From Diabrotica undecimpunctata (Eukaryota > Arthropoda > Insecta > Coleoptera > Chrysomelidae), in NCBI RefSeq assembly GCF_040954645.1, contig NC_092804.1, positions 147,631,108 to 147,695,107 of the forward strand: DNA of 64,000 nt, in the 5' to 3' direction. The translations under genes were made by a program, and so were the position numbers. The notes under the pieces are model-generated. The model saw only the letters and a list, made by a program, of their open reading frames with translations. It was not told where the DNA came from and made no database searches. This document shows positions 43,040 to 58,394 of this stretch, one piece after another; positions within the stretch are counted from its first letter, which is position 1; every line of letters starts with the position of its first letter.

Positions 43040-43640
43040 GGCTAAATGTGATCAAAATGAAGTACATTCTATGATATTTCATTACCTGAAAGATCACATA
43101 CTCGGTAAAATGGATGAAATATTGTTTTTCTCTGATGGTTTCCCAGGTCAGAACACAAACTACATCTTTATCCGCTTTTCATAATCCTGGTGAATGTACT
43201 GTAATTAGCATCAGCGATAACACACGTATACCAAATACTTGGAAAGTCATACCTACCTTGCAATAGTGACTTTAGTCTCATTTTTCGTGCAAAAAAAGTA
43301 GTTGTTGATATTCCAGAAGAATAAGATGATCTTATTCGACAGTCAAGGTCTAAAATTTTTCCATTTAAATTGGTTAATGCTGGGAAAGAAACTGACTGGT
43401 TTCTTATAAACGAAAGTTTAAGGATTTATTTTTAAAGAATCCAAAACAAAAAATTTCATTGAAACCAGCAATAATGTACCAAATATCTGAGAAATATCCT
43501 GAACAAGTTTTAATACGTCAATCTTAAGAATCCTCTTAATAAAGAATTTTACCTTAATCTAGAACCAGAATCTGGGGAAACCAAAGACCATACTTTAGTC
43601 GTAGAACTATTTATTAATAATAATAGTAGTGGTGTCAAAT
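43040..43640 (+). pseudogene. Uncharacterised insect protein family, C-terminal half (copy A)
   Basis: NEVHSMIFHYLKDHILGKMD then EILFFSDGFPGQNTNYIFI align with NEVCTFLLNFIEEHV and YLFSDGCPGQNKN of the copy at 55.6 kb. After several stops, DLIRQSRSKIFPFKLVNAGK, ETDWFLINESLRIYF and LEPESGETKDHTLVVELF are readable in one or two frames. The FSDGxPGQN block is the conserved signature. I believe databases label this kind of protein DUF7869, from memory and unchecked. Function unknown; see the 55-kb copy. Confidence 0.6.
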
Positions 43641-43649
43641 AGACATCAT

Positions 43650-44300
43650 ATAATTTTTTGTTATTTCTACGAGGACATTATATATGTTCATTTTCCAATA
43701 TATTTTGCTAAGTTTCTACCGATTTTTGTTTAAAATATCAATAAAAATATGAAATCAACTTCTATAATTATTTTGATATCCACATTCCTTCTAATCAATA
43801 TCTTAGTAAAAGTAAGACTTGAAATAAATTAAAGTTGGGCAGTTTGTCTTGATTTGCCAAAATTTTAATTTTTGGACAAGTGTTGTTTTTCAAATAAATG
43901 CTTCAGCTGCTCCAGTACCAACTCTTTCGGCATAATTTCCTTTCCTCAATAAAAAATAAATACGAGCTACCAAAAACTATTTGAAATTACCACAATTTGG
44001 TTGGGATTTTGCTTTTCCCCATAACTTTGCCTTCTTTACTACGTCTAGACATGTCTTAGATTTCTACTTGCGTTAATTTTGCATTGATATCAAGTGAATA
44101 CTGATGAAGTATTTTTTAAGAGATGCGAAGATTATTCGGGTATACACATAGCTTAGTATTTTAAAGAAAGTAGATGACTTAAACACAGTTATAACCAAAA
44201 TTTCGTAGTCGGAAATTCGGCTATTTTTTAACGAATTATGTATAAAGTCTAAACGTTTTTCTGCAATAGAAAAATACGAAAATATTTTACTTTTTATCGG
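43650..44300. other. No gene seen
   Basis: AT-rich. A minus-strand scrap near 43935-43885 (GNYAERVGTGAAEAFI) is open for about 16 codons and looks protein-like but was not assigned. Confidence 0.35.
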
Positions 44301-44316
44301 TTTTAAATCTGAAACT

Positions 44317-45175
44317 GCCTCGAAAACTCCAAATGGTCACGCTGCTGCCTACTACTGTAAAGAAAATTCTTATAGCATATCGATACCAACCAACTGCAGT
44401 ATACTAACAGGTGAGGCTACAGCTATTTTGGAAGCCCTAATCTTCTTCGAAAAGAGTAGAACGATGAAGTGCATTATGGTAACAGACTCATTAAATGCAT
44501 AACTGGAACTGAAACAAATATATACCAACAACCCTATTATACAGAGTATAAAAAACGAACTAGAAAAATTTCGATCATTAGGAAAGGAAGCGGCTTTATT
44601 TGGGTACCTTCACATACAGGTATTTACGGAAATGAAAAATCAGACCAACTGGCTAACAAAAGTCGAGTGAACTCAAAACATCCTGCAAAATTGAAGACAT
44701 ATCCGTATACCGATCTAAAAAACCTGGTTAAAATCCACTGTATTAATACTTGTCAAAATTATTGGGAAAATTAGGTAATAAATTAAATGTAATTTGCCCA
44801 AAAATAACTGATGTCCTGGAGACTTTTTTAAACAGAAGAAACCAAGTCATTATTAATCGTTTAAGAATTGGCCATACTGCCTTAAGACACAAATACCTAA
44901 TAACAAAAGAACCACTACCTATCTGCTCCAACTGCTCTAACCCACTGACTGTGAAACACATCCTGCTTGATTGTCCTCAATTCAAGGAAAAAAGAAGATC
45001 CCACGGATTCACAGATGATGATCTCATGACAGTTCCCACCAAAAAAATTTCGACAGTTTTAAGCTATTTAAAAGACATCAAGTTATTCAATTTTATTTGA
45101 TGTAATATTTCATGTATTTGTTATATCCACTAATAACCCTGCGCGGTTGATGTGGTTTTGCGTTTAAATAAAAAA
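44317..45175 (+). mobile_element. I-like LINE, 5'-truncated insertion with RNase H
   Basis: Flanked by a 12-bp direct repeat AAATCTGAAACT (44305-44316 and 45176-45187) and ending in an A-rich tail, so the insertion limits are clear. It encodes an RNase H domain: SILTGEATAILEALIFF (Glu), MKCIMVTDSLNALELK (Asp), AAFIWVPSHTGIYGNEKSDQ and LANKS, then NRLRIGHTALRHKYLITK and CSNCSNPLTVKHILLDCPQF, a CxxC-H-C zinc cluster, ending DIKLFNFI. RNase H after RT is typical of the I superclade. Two frameshifts (near 44490 and 44775) disrupt the ORF. RT and endonuclease were lost by 5' truncation. Confidence 0.92.
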
Positions 45176-45189
45176 AAATCTGAAACTAT

Positions 45190-49290
<4,101 letters not shown>

Positions 49291-49294
49291 GGAT

Positions 49295-50380
49295 AAAGTG
49301 ATTAGTGATTATACAGAAGTGTAACAATACTTTAGCCTAAAACCGCTAACAATTCACATTGTTATTTGAGATCAACATTGACGCGTGGTTTTGGTTAAAT
49401 TTTTTATATAATATATGAAATCTAATTAATAATATAACATTTTTTTAATTTACACAAATATTTTCTCGAATGATATTAGGAATCAGGAGTCAGGAGTCAG
49501 GAATTGATGCATTTTCTAAAGGATTTATGAACATAGCTGTTTCTCTTTCATCTATGAACATAGATTTATTAAAGCTGTGCACGAGGCTGTATTCAGAATC
49601 TTGCATTTCTTCTTGTAAAAACGTCATCTTGTGGGCTGATTTTACACCCATAGTTATTAAGTGCTCTTTAATTATGCTATTAGGTATAGTAGGACATACA
49701 CTAGATATGATTAATCGCTGGGAAGTAGTTGTTAATCTTCTTTCTTCAATCTGGTTGCCATCAATATTTATATATTTGTAGTTAATAACACGTAAACTTA
49801 TATAGGCAAATGCATCGCGAATTAATTTCTAGTACTCATATTGTTGTTAAAGCAAAAAATACGAAAGACAGTTAGTACTTAATTTTAATACCATTTGCTT
49901 GTACGTATTTCGTTATTTTGGACTCATCAGAGCCAACTTGTGGAAAGCTGTAAATAAAACAAAATATTTATGTCAATCATTAGAACTTCGTTCGAAATTA
50001 ATTCAAGAAAGTGCCAAATTTGGCATAGATGTGGCATCACAGGTGCAAAATCATCCTCAGAATTTTAACTTAAAAACATAGCTACTTGCCTACAATATCG
50101 AGGCTAAATAATAAGACTAAATCGAGGATACTGTTGCGATAGATAATGACGTGTCATATGACTCAAAACTGTAAACATATTTATTACTAATATCCTTCTC
50201 ATTCAAGTCTTTTCTGGATCATATACCAGCCGGCAGAAGCCGCTATAAAAAAACCAGTATGGCGTGCCCTTCCAGTCTTTTCACCGAGTTTCTAGACGTG
50301 TGGGTCCCCCTCCGATATAAAAAAAAAACCTGCTTTGGATGGAAGGTCATCGATTTTTCGCCGTAATTCGAGAATAACTG
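49295..50380. other. No gene seen
   Basis: Two plus-strand ORFs (49470-49781 and 49899-50081) have no recognised motif. A TATA-like GCTATAAAAAAAC is at about 50240. Confidence 0.4.
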
Positions 50381-50551
<171 letters not shown>

Positions 50552-50879
50552 GACATTTTATTTAGAGAAACGGTTATTTTTTGAACATCGCGTCGAGTTT
50601 TTAAAATGTAACGCACGTAGATAAATTATATGATTATTAGTGTAAAATAAATTAGTTATATTGTGCAAATAAAGACTTTAAATAAACTTATAAGTGTTAT
50701 AAGTGTAGAACCTTTAATAGTAAATAAAAACAATAAATTAGGTTAATAATAATATAACAATACTGTTAAATTGGCTACTATAAAGCGCCAATTGGTAAAA
50801 ATTAAAAGGTTAATATAATTTATTAGTTTATAATATTTTTTTAAAATGATTTCGGATTCGTAATTGAAACATCAAAAAG

Positions 50880-51090
50880 AAATATAAAATGAAATTTTTA
50901 TTACAATTAATTCTGGTTTCTTCTCCTCGTAGTGTCTGTTTGTTTCGGATGTTGGCGACCGTAATGGCAATCTGTATTTTGCAAACTGCTGCTCTGAAAA
51001 GATTTGTGGTTGTTGTGTTGAACCACATACGTAGATTGTTCAGTCAGTAAATCCTTCGACTTCCTGATCTTCGTATTATATCGTAATTAT
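50880..51090 (-). pseudogene. RTE-like LINE 3' tail
   Basis: MWFNTTTTNLFRAAVCKIQI then AITVANIRNKQTLRGEETR on the minus strand. This matches the C-terminal block of the LR(E)WF family (WFxTTxxxLFRAAxxKIxIAxVIAN) and is closest to the 56.97-kb copy. Strongly truncated. Confidence 0.75.
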
Positions 51091-51094
51091 TTTA

Positions 51095-52125
51095 CCGATA
51101 TAATTATCTGCTAGATATGCAGCTCATCATAGTAATTACACTGATTATTTCTGATGTCTGTAGTGTATGAAAAACACATAGGTAATAAACGTTACAAATT
51201 AAAAAGTTCCTATATAGTAATTTACGTATGCTGTGATATTTTTTACATGTATTAAATCGCAATGACGAGGATATTCCCTCGACTTTATTCTTTTTTTCCT
51301 CAGCTTTTTGCTGCATGCACACATTGCATTTTTCTGGCATTTCTTTTATGAACAATCGATTCCGCAATTGAAGCAGTTTCGCTGTGTCGTTTGGATGTAA
51401 AATTTTTATTTTAGCACTCCACGGTGTTGGTTCGAAATTTTGTAAAAGGGCAATTGTGCTGCATATCTGCTTGCTTAACACAAATCACAATTTTTGGCAC
51501 ATTACAAGTGTTAATTTGATGATTGCACAACCGTCGCTTCAACTCAAAGTGTATATATATATAGATGTAAAATAAGATTTCAACATATAATGGATAAGTG
51601 AGAAACTATAAATTTATTCCTTCCAACAAATAGTGAATAAAAAAAAAATTTAAAATGGGCATCAGATCTGGGAAGCCCAGATCTGATGGGAACATCAAAT
51701 ACACGTCTGTATGGTGGTGTATTTTAGACTGTTGTATAAGAAATTGTGTTATAATTTTGTTTATTAAAATAAAATCGAAACAAATAATTTTCTTCAAGTT
51801 GTCAAAAAGAGCATGAATTTTAATAAAAAGACTTAAGTTCTTAGCGAGAATTTTATTTTAAAATTGTATACTTTATTAAACCAATAAATATTTTTAGAAT
51901 TACATTTTTTGATAGCTATACTTAGTGGGACCTTTGGGAACTTTTTTTCTTTATTGAGGGTAAAAATTTTCTAAAAATAGTACCTGGTTCACATATCCCT
52001 AGGGATGGCTAGCGTGTGTTGGTTTCAGGGAGAGTAGAGACATTCGAATCCATTTCTAACAGTTTAGACACATTTGCAGTATAAACATTTGTCTGTATCT
52101 GCCTTTCTGAATTACTTCAAAATAT
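51095..52125. other. No gene seen
   Basis: A 125-codon minus-strand ORF (51481-51104) contains KCNVCMQQKAEEKK but no recognisable domain. A perfect short hairpin lies at 51660-51688. Confidence 0.4.
51660..51688. repeat. Perfect 13-bp hairpin
   Basis: CATCAGATCTGGG and CCCAGATCTGATG around the loop AAG. Not followed by a T-run, and no gene context is visible. Confidence 0.9.
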
Positions 52126-52129
52126 AATG

Positions 52130-52312
52130 CAAGAAAAAATAGAAGGAAAACGGAATGCAGGCCGTAGAAGAATGTCATTGTTGCGTAATTTGAGAGAGTG
52201 GTTTGGCTGTACCACTAATGAACTCTTTAGATCAGCTGTAAACAAGGTCAGGATAGCCTTGATGATTTCCAATCTCCAATAAGAGTGGCACAAGAAGAAG
52301 AAGAAGCCTTTC
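52130..52312 (+). pseudogene. RTE-like LINE 3' tail
   Basis: KIEGKRNAGRRRMSLLRNLR then EWFGCTTNELFRSAVNKVRI and ALMISNLQ, ending in an (AAG)n tail. It is the same subfamily as the LINE within the Tc1-like element at 18.35 kb. Confidence 0.85.
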
Positions 52313-52314
52313 TG

Positions 52315-53288
52315 AACCTATGAAGAAACGCCCTAAAATACTTATATCCTGGGAACAATTGCGTCAGAAACTAATCCAATCCACTGTGACCACAGTCCAC
52401 CCAGTCTTTTAGGCTCAGAATCAGCATCTTAGTCCACTGAGCAACATTTTCCCTGCTGTTAAACTTTTCTTGCCATATTTCCATTGATCTTTCCCTTTCT
52501 GCTTTTTTTATGGCTGTAGTCACATGCTTTCTTTTCTCATAGAGATATCTTTTTTACGTAGTAGTAATAATCCACAACGCCGCAGCAGATACAGTCTTAT
52601 AGGCGCATGCTACTCGAAACAAAATCGTTCTGTTCACGCGTATCATGAGCCCTTTATAGATCGGTATCTCTATTGTCCCACTTCAGATTGGTTCTGCATA
52701 AATGACTATTGACTGCATAAAAACGTGTAGGGCCCTTCTTCTTTCTGATTTGGGTCCCCCAATGTTGGACATCACAATCCCCAATGCAGCTGCACTCTTC
52801 GCTCCTTCCGGGCTACCACCCGTATATGCTCCTGCCATCCTTCATATTGGTGTAGAGTCACTGCCAGATTTTTGACCCATTTCTTTGATGGTAGCTGTGC
52901 CCCTGAACATTGATGTTTTATCCATGTCTTCCACCCCTAGTAATTGCATCGATCGATTATGTAAAACTAATTAGTAAATAAAATTTCGATAGATGATAGA
53001 TTTCGTGTATACATATTTTTTATGTAAGTTGAATTGTTTTTTAGTTATTGACGTTTGAAAATTTGCTTTTCTTACACTTTGGACAGTTGTAACATCCAAA
53101 CGGTTTGACTTTTTTTTAATTTTTCAGATTCCTATTACAACTTTTCGTTAGATATTGAAAAGCTTTCCAACGGAAAAATACCCAAAAATACTCGATTTAT
53201 GTGCACCTAACCCAAACTCGAAAATCTCGTACTGTGATTGGACTGATAAATACATTTTATTGGTTATAGAATAATCGAGGTTATTCAC
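52315..53288. other. No gene seen
   Basis: The 52735-52930 stretch is more GC-rich and may be a LINE scrap on the minus strand, but no motif could be secured. Confidence 0.35.
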
Positions 53289-53289
53289 A

Positions 53290-54100
53290 GATATTGAATT
53301 ATACTAATGTCGCCCTCAAGATGTCAGTCTCTTTTGCTACTCTCTCCTGTGTTTGCATGTATAATTAATTGGTCTATGTCATCTTGCAAAATTTCCGCGG
53401 TCCACTGCTCAGTTTTTGTTATCCAATCGACAAAAGTGACATAATTGTGCCAATTTTGCTTTGTTGGCGTGCAAGACCGTCGCTGATCAACTAACGCACC
53501 TCTTCGTTTTTAAAAGTAATATTAAGGGTAGCTAAATATCGTTTAACTTGGTTCCACGCCTTTACAAAATAGAAACATTATGTTGTGTAACATGTTCATC
53601 AAGATTATACTTACCGTATTGATCTTTAAAAGCACGCACTGCTTCTGATAGCCCAGGTTTTAAATAGCACTCTTCAAAAAAAATGTCTCTTTACTAGTCA
53701 TTCTTTGATTGCCGCTTTATTCTAGGAATTGTTAGAGAATCTCTCTTTACGGAAGTGATACAATTATTGTACAGTACAATTACATTTCTGTGACCATTAT
53801 TTGGTAAATTTGGTATTACCGTCACTTTAAACCACGAGCATAAAATATGCGGCATTCATTTCATCATAATGAAATGAATGCCGCATGATGATCAAAACAC
53901 GCTGTGTGCCAGGAAGGAAATTTCCTAAAAAACCTACATCCAATAAAACATATCGTAGAGCTTATTTGGTAGGTGCTTTTAAACCAGCACTTAAACTTTT
54001 AAGGGAAGCATGGACTGTTTGGTAAAGTGGTATCGCACCATTCTTAATTTACAGATTGGTCAACATTAACCCACGATTTGTCTAAACATCTTCGCAAACT
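53290..54100 (-). pseudogene. DDE transposase remnant (Tc1/mariner superfamily)
   Basis: Leftwards from about 54090: CLDKSWVNVDQSVN-like, EWCDTTLPNSP, then LSAGLKAPTK and ALRYVLLDVGFLGNFLPGTQ, then HYDEMNAAYFM near 53880-53845, VIPNLPNNGHRNVIVLYNN near 53820-53765 (family NxxYH block with the catalytic Asp now Tyr), FFEECYLKPGLSEAVRAF and KDQYGKYNLDEHVTQHNVSI near 53690-53580. A deletion then joins to AWNQVKRYLATLNITFKNEE and VR (from the NPIExAW block), ending NYVTFVDWITKTEQW and LIIHANTGES at about 53310. The order is that of an insect transposase group with long N-terminus. Many frameshifts; catalytic triad destroyed. An apparent GTAAGT donor at KDQYG is coding sequence, not a splice site. 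Confidence 0.7.
53847..53886. repeat. 18-bp perfect palindrome inside the transposase remnant
   Basis: ATGCGGCATTCATTTCAT and its inverse, 4-nt loop CATA. One arm encodes the transposase DEMNAAY block; the other is an inverted copy of it. Confidence 0.95.
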
Positions 54101-54104
54101 TCGT

Positions 54105-55088
54105 ATAGTTCTCAAATAATTATAGTGCCAATTAATAATATCCTCTTACTCCACCATGATGCTTCTTCAGCCACGTTTCTTATAAACAAAGTAAAAGTAA
54201 AAAAACAGCGTCGGTATAAGCTTATTACCTTGTATAAAGGTAGGTATAGTATTGCGGTAAATGTTTCATAAAAAGCAATTCACAATAAACAATTCTCCGT
54301 AAAGAACTTTTTACAATCTCGTCATATGTGAATATTTTAGAATTAATTTGACTCATCCGTTTTTACGTTTTTTTTTTTGGAGATTTTAACGTTTTACTTT
54401 GTTCTTTTTGTTTTGATATTGTAAATGCTTCTTTCGCTAACACTAGTCATCTACGAAATATGCCTTACAGTAGTACAGATTTTATAAAAAACACAAAACA
54501 TTCGACACTGCCAGTTTAGCGCAACCATTTAATGATTCACCGGGTTTAAATTGATGATACTCCATGCTCTCTGCTCAAAGTCAGGCTAAATACTAAAGTG
54601 CAGTTTCATTTTCAAAAGGCACTTTCACTCATGCCCACCTTTAGTTATAAATTAAATGCTTGGAGATTATTATATACGCTGATTAGGAAAAAGGAGTTTT
54701 TGGTCATATTTGACTGATTATGTAAATGATAGTAATTTGTAGCGGAAACACAAAATAAATATTATTCTCATGCATATTATTAAACTTTGCATAAATCATG
54801 TGCATCATTTTTTGTAAATTTATTCTGCGCGTTTTATTTATTTTGACGTTTTATGCGCAAAATTCATATTTTCGTTGTCAATAGTAATTGTTTGAATTCT
54901 TTGAATGACATAGCATAAAAGTTATTCTTGTAAATACTATGTTTGTAGTAATAGGCAGAGAAAATAAGTATGCAAGAAAGCTTTCATAAGCTTGCATGGA
55001 ATAACAATAAAAAGAGTTTCGTTTATGCAAACTAAAGTCTCAGAACAAACTTCCTTGTGATTTAAGATGAACAGCAATATAGTCTAGG
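54105..55088. other. No gene seen
   Basis: The first 250 bp may be further 5' sequence of the transposase remnant on the minus strand (an ATG opening MSQINSKIFTYDEIVKS lies at about 54357), but this is not secure. Confidence 0.35.
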
Positions 55089-55092
55089 CATA

Positions 55093-56233
55093 ATGCTATT
55101 GATAACAACTACTTGCAGCGAATTTATGAGTTTGTTGGTTCGTTACCTAAAAAAGAAGTCCACTACTCAAACAATATTCAAAAAAAAATACCTGTCTGCT
55201 TCATTAAATATTAAAATTATTCATGAAATGTTTCTGGAGAAGAATCCGGATATCACCGATAAAATCATAAAATATAACTACTTCTATTCCTATTTTAAAG
55301 AAAATTTCGATCTTTCGTTTGGCCGACCTCAAGTGGATGCGTGTTCACTGTGTAAAAATTTAAAAACAAAGATAGCAGATCCATTTTTAAATGAAAATGT
55401 TAAATGGGTTGCTGTAGTTGAGCTTCTAGTGCATAAAAAGAAAGAAATTCTACGCAAAAATAGATGAAATAAGCAGAATGTGCAGAGAAAGAGAGGATGT
55501 AATGGCAATAACAATCGACTACATGCAGAATCTGCCCCTTCCCCATATTCCTGTGCAAGAGGTATTTTACTACAGGAAGCCTTTTCTATTCATACCAAGA
55601 AGGAGAAACATTGAAAGGTCCAAATGAAGTATGTACATTTTTGCTCAATTTCATTGAAGAACACGTACCCTTAACGGTAACTGAGTTGTATCTTTTCTCA
55701 GACGGATGCCCCGGCCAAAATAAAAACAAACCGTAGTACGCTTTTTGTTAACGCTAACATCAAGTGGTCGGTTTTAAAATATCACACATTACTTTCCAAT
55801 GAGGGGACATTCTTTTAATGAATGTGATCGAGATTTTGGAATTGTGAAAAGAAAACTACGGAGACATGATAGAATATACTCTCATGATGAATATATCTCT
55901 CTCACTGAGACTTCTTCAAATAGTAAAAAAATTAGTGTCCACAAAGTCGTTGGTACGAAAGTAATCGACTTCAAAAAATGGTGGCCACAACACTATAAGA
56001 AGCAAGTTTTGTCAATATCAAGCCATGGCAAGAACATTGCCACTGATAAAAAAGTTTCCTTTCAAGTCAGCAATTTCTATAAGTTTCGATATTTTAAGGA
56101 AACTCCTGGCAAAGTAACTGCACTTCCATTTATTGATGGAATAATCCAGGAGTGTTTTGTATTAGCCAAAATACAAGAAATCTTCCTGACTCAAAATACA
56201 AACATTGAGAACGATTTCCGAAGTGGAAATTGA
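55093..56233 (+). pseudogene. Uncharacterised insect protein family (copy B), possible DDE-type enzyme
   Basis: A 5'-truncated, frameshifted copy. Blocks in order: SLLVRYLKKKSTTQTIFKKK, IIKYNYFYSYFKENFDLSFG, RPQVDACSLCKNLKTK (CxxC), EREDVMAITIDYMQNLPLPH, VFYYRKPFLF, KGPNEVCTFLLNFIEEHV, LYLFSDGCPGQNKN, then MRGHSFNECDRDFGIVKRKL, KISVHKVVGTKVIDFKKWW, and an end at DFRSGN. Three acidic positions recur in family-like contexts: TIDYMQNLP, FSDGCPGQN and CDRDFG. That looks like an RNase H-fold nuclease triad, but it is inference. I believe this is the DUF7869-type family, from memory. Frameshifts occur near 55465, 55575, 55735 and 55800. It lies just upstream of a piggyBac-like pseudogene on the same strand. 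Confidence 0.65.
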
Positions 56234-56319
56234 AACGTCAATAAACGTACTTTAACCTTTAACTGTGGCTTATTCACATTTAAATAATAATTAATTTATA
56301 TATAACTCAAAAGAAGATA

Positions 56320-58110
56320 CCACAAATGTATCCAACCACATTGGAAGAAATAAAAAACTTTATTGGTGTACATAATATCGCAATTGGCAATTTGCAGTTT
56401 CCGAGAGTTCGGATGTATTGGAGTCCCTTCTATAAAATTTTGCTAATAAAAGATTTCATTAGCCTACACCGATGTTTCAAGCTGAGACAAGCATTAGATT
56501 TAGTGGATAATGCTAGACGTCCTTAAAATAACAAACATCGAATTTGGAAAGTCCAGGACCTATATAATTGTGTTAGAAGATGTCAGGAGCTTCCTCTAGA
56601 AAATAATCTCTGTGTTGATGAACAAATAGTTCCATTTAAAGGCCAACTGAACATCAAATAGTACGTCAAAAATTAGCTAAAAAAGTGAAAAATTAAAATT
56701 TATGTTTTAGCAGGACAAAGTGGTACAATATAACTTTTTAATATATCAAAGTAGCACTACTGCAATAAAGCCGCTTTACAAACATTTTTTCAGTATGGCC
56801 GGGGTTGTCATGCAATAAACAGAAAAAATAAGTGAATAAAATTATGGACTTTACTTTTATGACAATTATTTCGGAAATTAAAATCTCTTCCAATTTTTGT
56901 TGGCAAAATCAATTTTTGCAGTTAGTACGATAAGAGTAAACCGCTTTTTAAATCCTCAACTACCCACTTCTTCTTCTTGATGTGCCTATCCGTTACAAAC
57001 GTTGGCGATCACCATGGCAATCTTTATCTTATTTGCAGCAGCACGGAAAAGCTGCACAGATGTTGTTTTAAACCAGATTCTGAGGATCTTTAACTAAGAT
57101 GTTCCTCTTTTTCCTGGACCTCGTTTTCCAAATATTTTTTCCTGCAGGATGGCTTGAAGAAGAGCATATCTGAATTCATTTCGCATAATATGTTCGAAGA
57201 ATTGTAACTTTCGAGATTTGATGGTGGTCAGTACCTCTCGGTTCTTATTCATTCTTCTGAGGACCTCCTCATTTGTGACTCGGTCAGTCCACGGGATCTT
57301 AAGTATTCTCCGATATAGTCACATCTCAAATGCTTCCAGGTTTCTACACATATCTTCGTTCAAGGTACACGATTTAACACCATAAAAAAGGATAGACAAG
57401 ACGTAGCATCACAGCATTCTTACTTTTGTATCAAGAGAGAGGTTGTGACTCTTGAAGGAGGCCCCAATGCCTATCCGATTGAAGGTGGATCTAGCTTTTC
57501 CGATGCGTGCTGTAATCTTCTGGTTGTTGGTCCATTCTTCATTTATTATAATACCCACTGATAAAGAACTAAAGAAAAAAGTGCGTGGCTCTTCTTCTAT
57601 TGTACTTAGTAAAGACGAAATTGTAATAACCAAATGGTATGATTCCAATTTCATTGGAATCGGAAATGAGGACCGTTGTACTAGATGGGACAAAAAAACA
57701 AATAGTTACCTCCAAATTCCAAAGATCAGAAGCAATAAAAATGTGTGATGAAAATATGGGAGGGGTGAATAAGGTTTACTTTTTTGTTAAGCATTTATCG
57801 TTTATTCGACAATCAAGAAAATGGACTATTACGATGATATTTCACACAGTTGATCTGGCTTTAGTATTTTTATAGCTAAAATACAAACACTAAGCTCTTG
57901 AATTAAGAAAACAAGATAATTGATCTTCTGGCATTTCGCGAAAGTGTAGCAGAGCATCTAATACTATTAAAAAATCCTTCTAAGAGAGAAAGGCCAAGTG
58001 ACACACATTCGTCAGTTCAAGCAAAAAAAAGTGTGAAGCAAGACTTTTTGTAGAAGCGAGATATGACGGCTACAATTATACTCCCAATGTAGACGAAAAA
58101 AAAAATAATT
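56320..58110 (+). pseudogene. piggyBac-like transposase, split by a LINE
   Basis: MYPTTLEEIKNFIGVHNIAI and RMYWSPFYKILLIKDF start the readable part (the usual N-terminal 100 or so residues are missing). Then LCVDEQIVPFKGQLNIK with the first catalytic Asp, IKIYVLAGQSGTI, LYFDNYFGNYNLFQFLL-like sequence near 56850 with the second Asp, and RVNRFLNPQLPT. A LINE at 56969-57551 interrupts, and the frame resumes at DKELKKKVRGSSSIVLSKDE, IVITKWYDSN, GIGNEDRCTRWDKK, then MCDENMGGVNKVYFFVKHLS and RKWTITMIFHTVDLALV. The third catalytic Asp of MGGVD is Asn here. The C-terminal Cys-rich part is not convincing. TTAA-flanked ends were not found. Confidence 0.9.
56969..57551 (-). mobile_element. RTE-like LINE 3' fragment inserted in the piggyBac-like gene
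   Basis: Flanked by TACCCACT at 56961-56968 and 57552-57559, an 8-bp target duplication that lies exactly where the piggyBac-like frame breaks (LPT | DKELKK). Minus strand: VGIIINEEWTNNQKITARIG, SFKSHNLSLDTKVRML, LSILFYGVKSCTLNEDM, MWLYRRILKIPWTDRVTNEE, LQFFEHIMRNEFRYALLQAI, then LRIWFKTTSVQLFRAAANKI and the (AAG)n tail at the left. It is truncated upstream of the YLG block. Insertion after the piggyBac-like gene arrived is certain. Confidence 0.95.
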
Positions 58111-58394
58111 CTAGATGAAATTGGAGGGGTGCCAAAATAAGACTCATATATTTTGTTTCAAATGTGCAGTTCGTCTATGTCTGATGAAGAGAAGGAACTG
58201 TTTCTCAAAATTTCATTCAAAATAATGTTTGTTTTATTTTTATGTTAATAAATATTTCTAGCGTATATAAAGTTTTGTATTATTTTGATTTCCCAAGAAG
58301 GACATTACAAAAACTACTAAAAATTATGAAAATGGTACTTTTATAAATAATAACCTTAATAATTAAGCACATAAGGGTTAAACACTTTGGTAGG

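Noticed and set aside
49899..50081. Short ORF resembling a conserved helix-rich exon
   Set aside because: No splice sites or homologous motif could be supported.
51104..51481. 125-codon minus-strand ORF with a CNVC motif
   Set aside because: No recognisable domain, no promoter or splice context; too short to claim as a gene in AT-rich DNA.
53560..53640. GTAAGT donor and nearby AG acceptor suggesting a 55-bp intron
   Set aside because: The supposed intron translates as KYNLDEHVTQHNVSI, continuous transposase sequence, so it is coding.
58170..58215. CTGATGA with a GAGAA/TTCTC stem at the piggyBac-like 3' end
   Set aside because: The GAAA block is replaced by AAAA and the sequence is part of the piggyBac-like terminal region, not a Penelope-like element; treated as coincidence.
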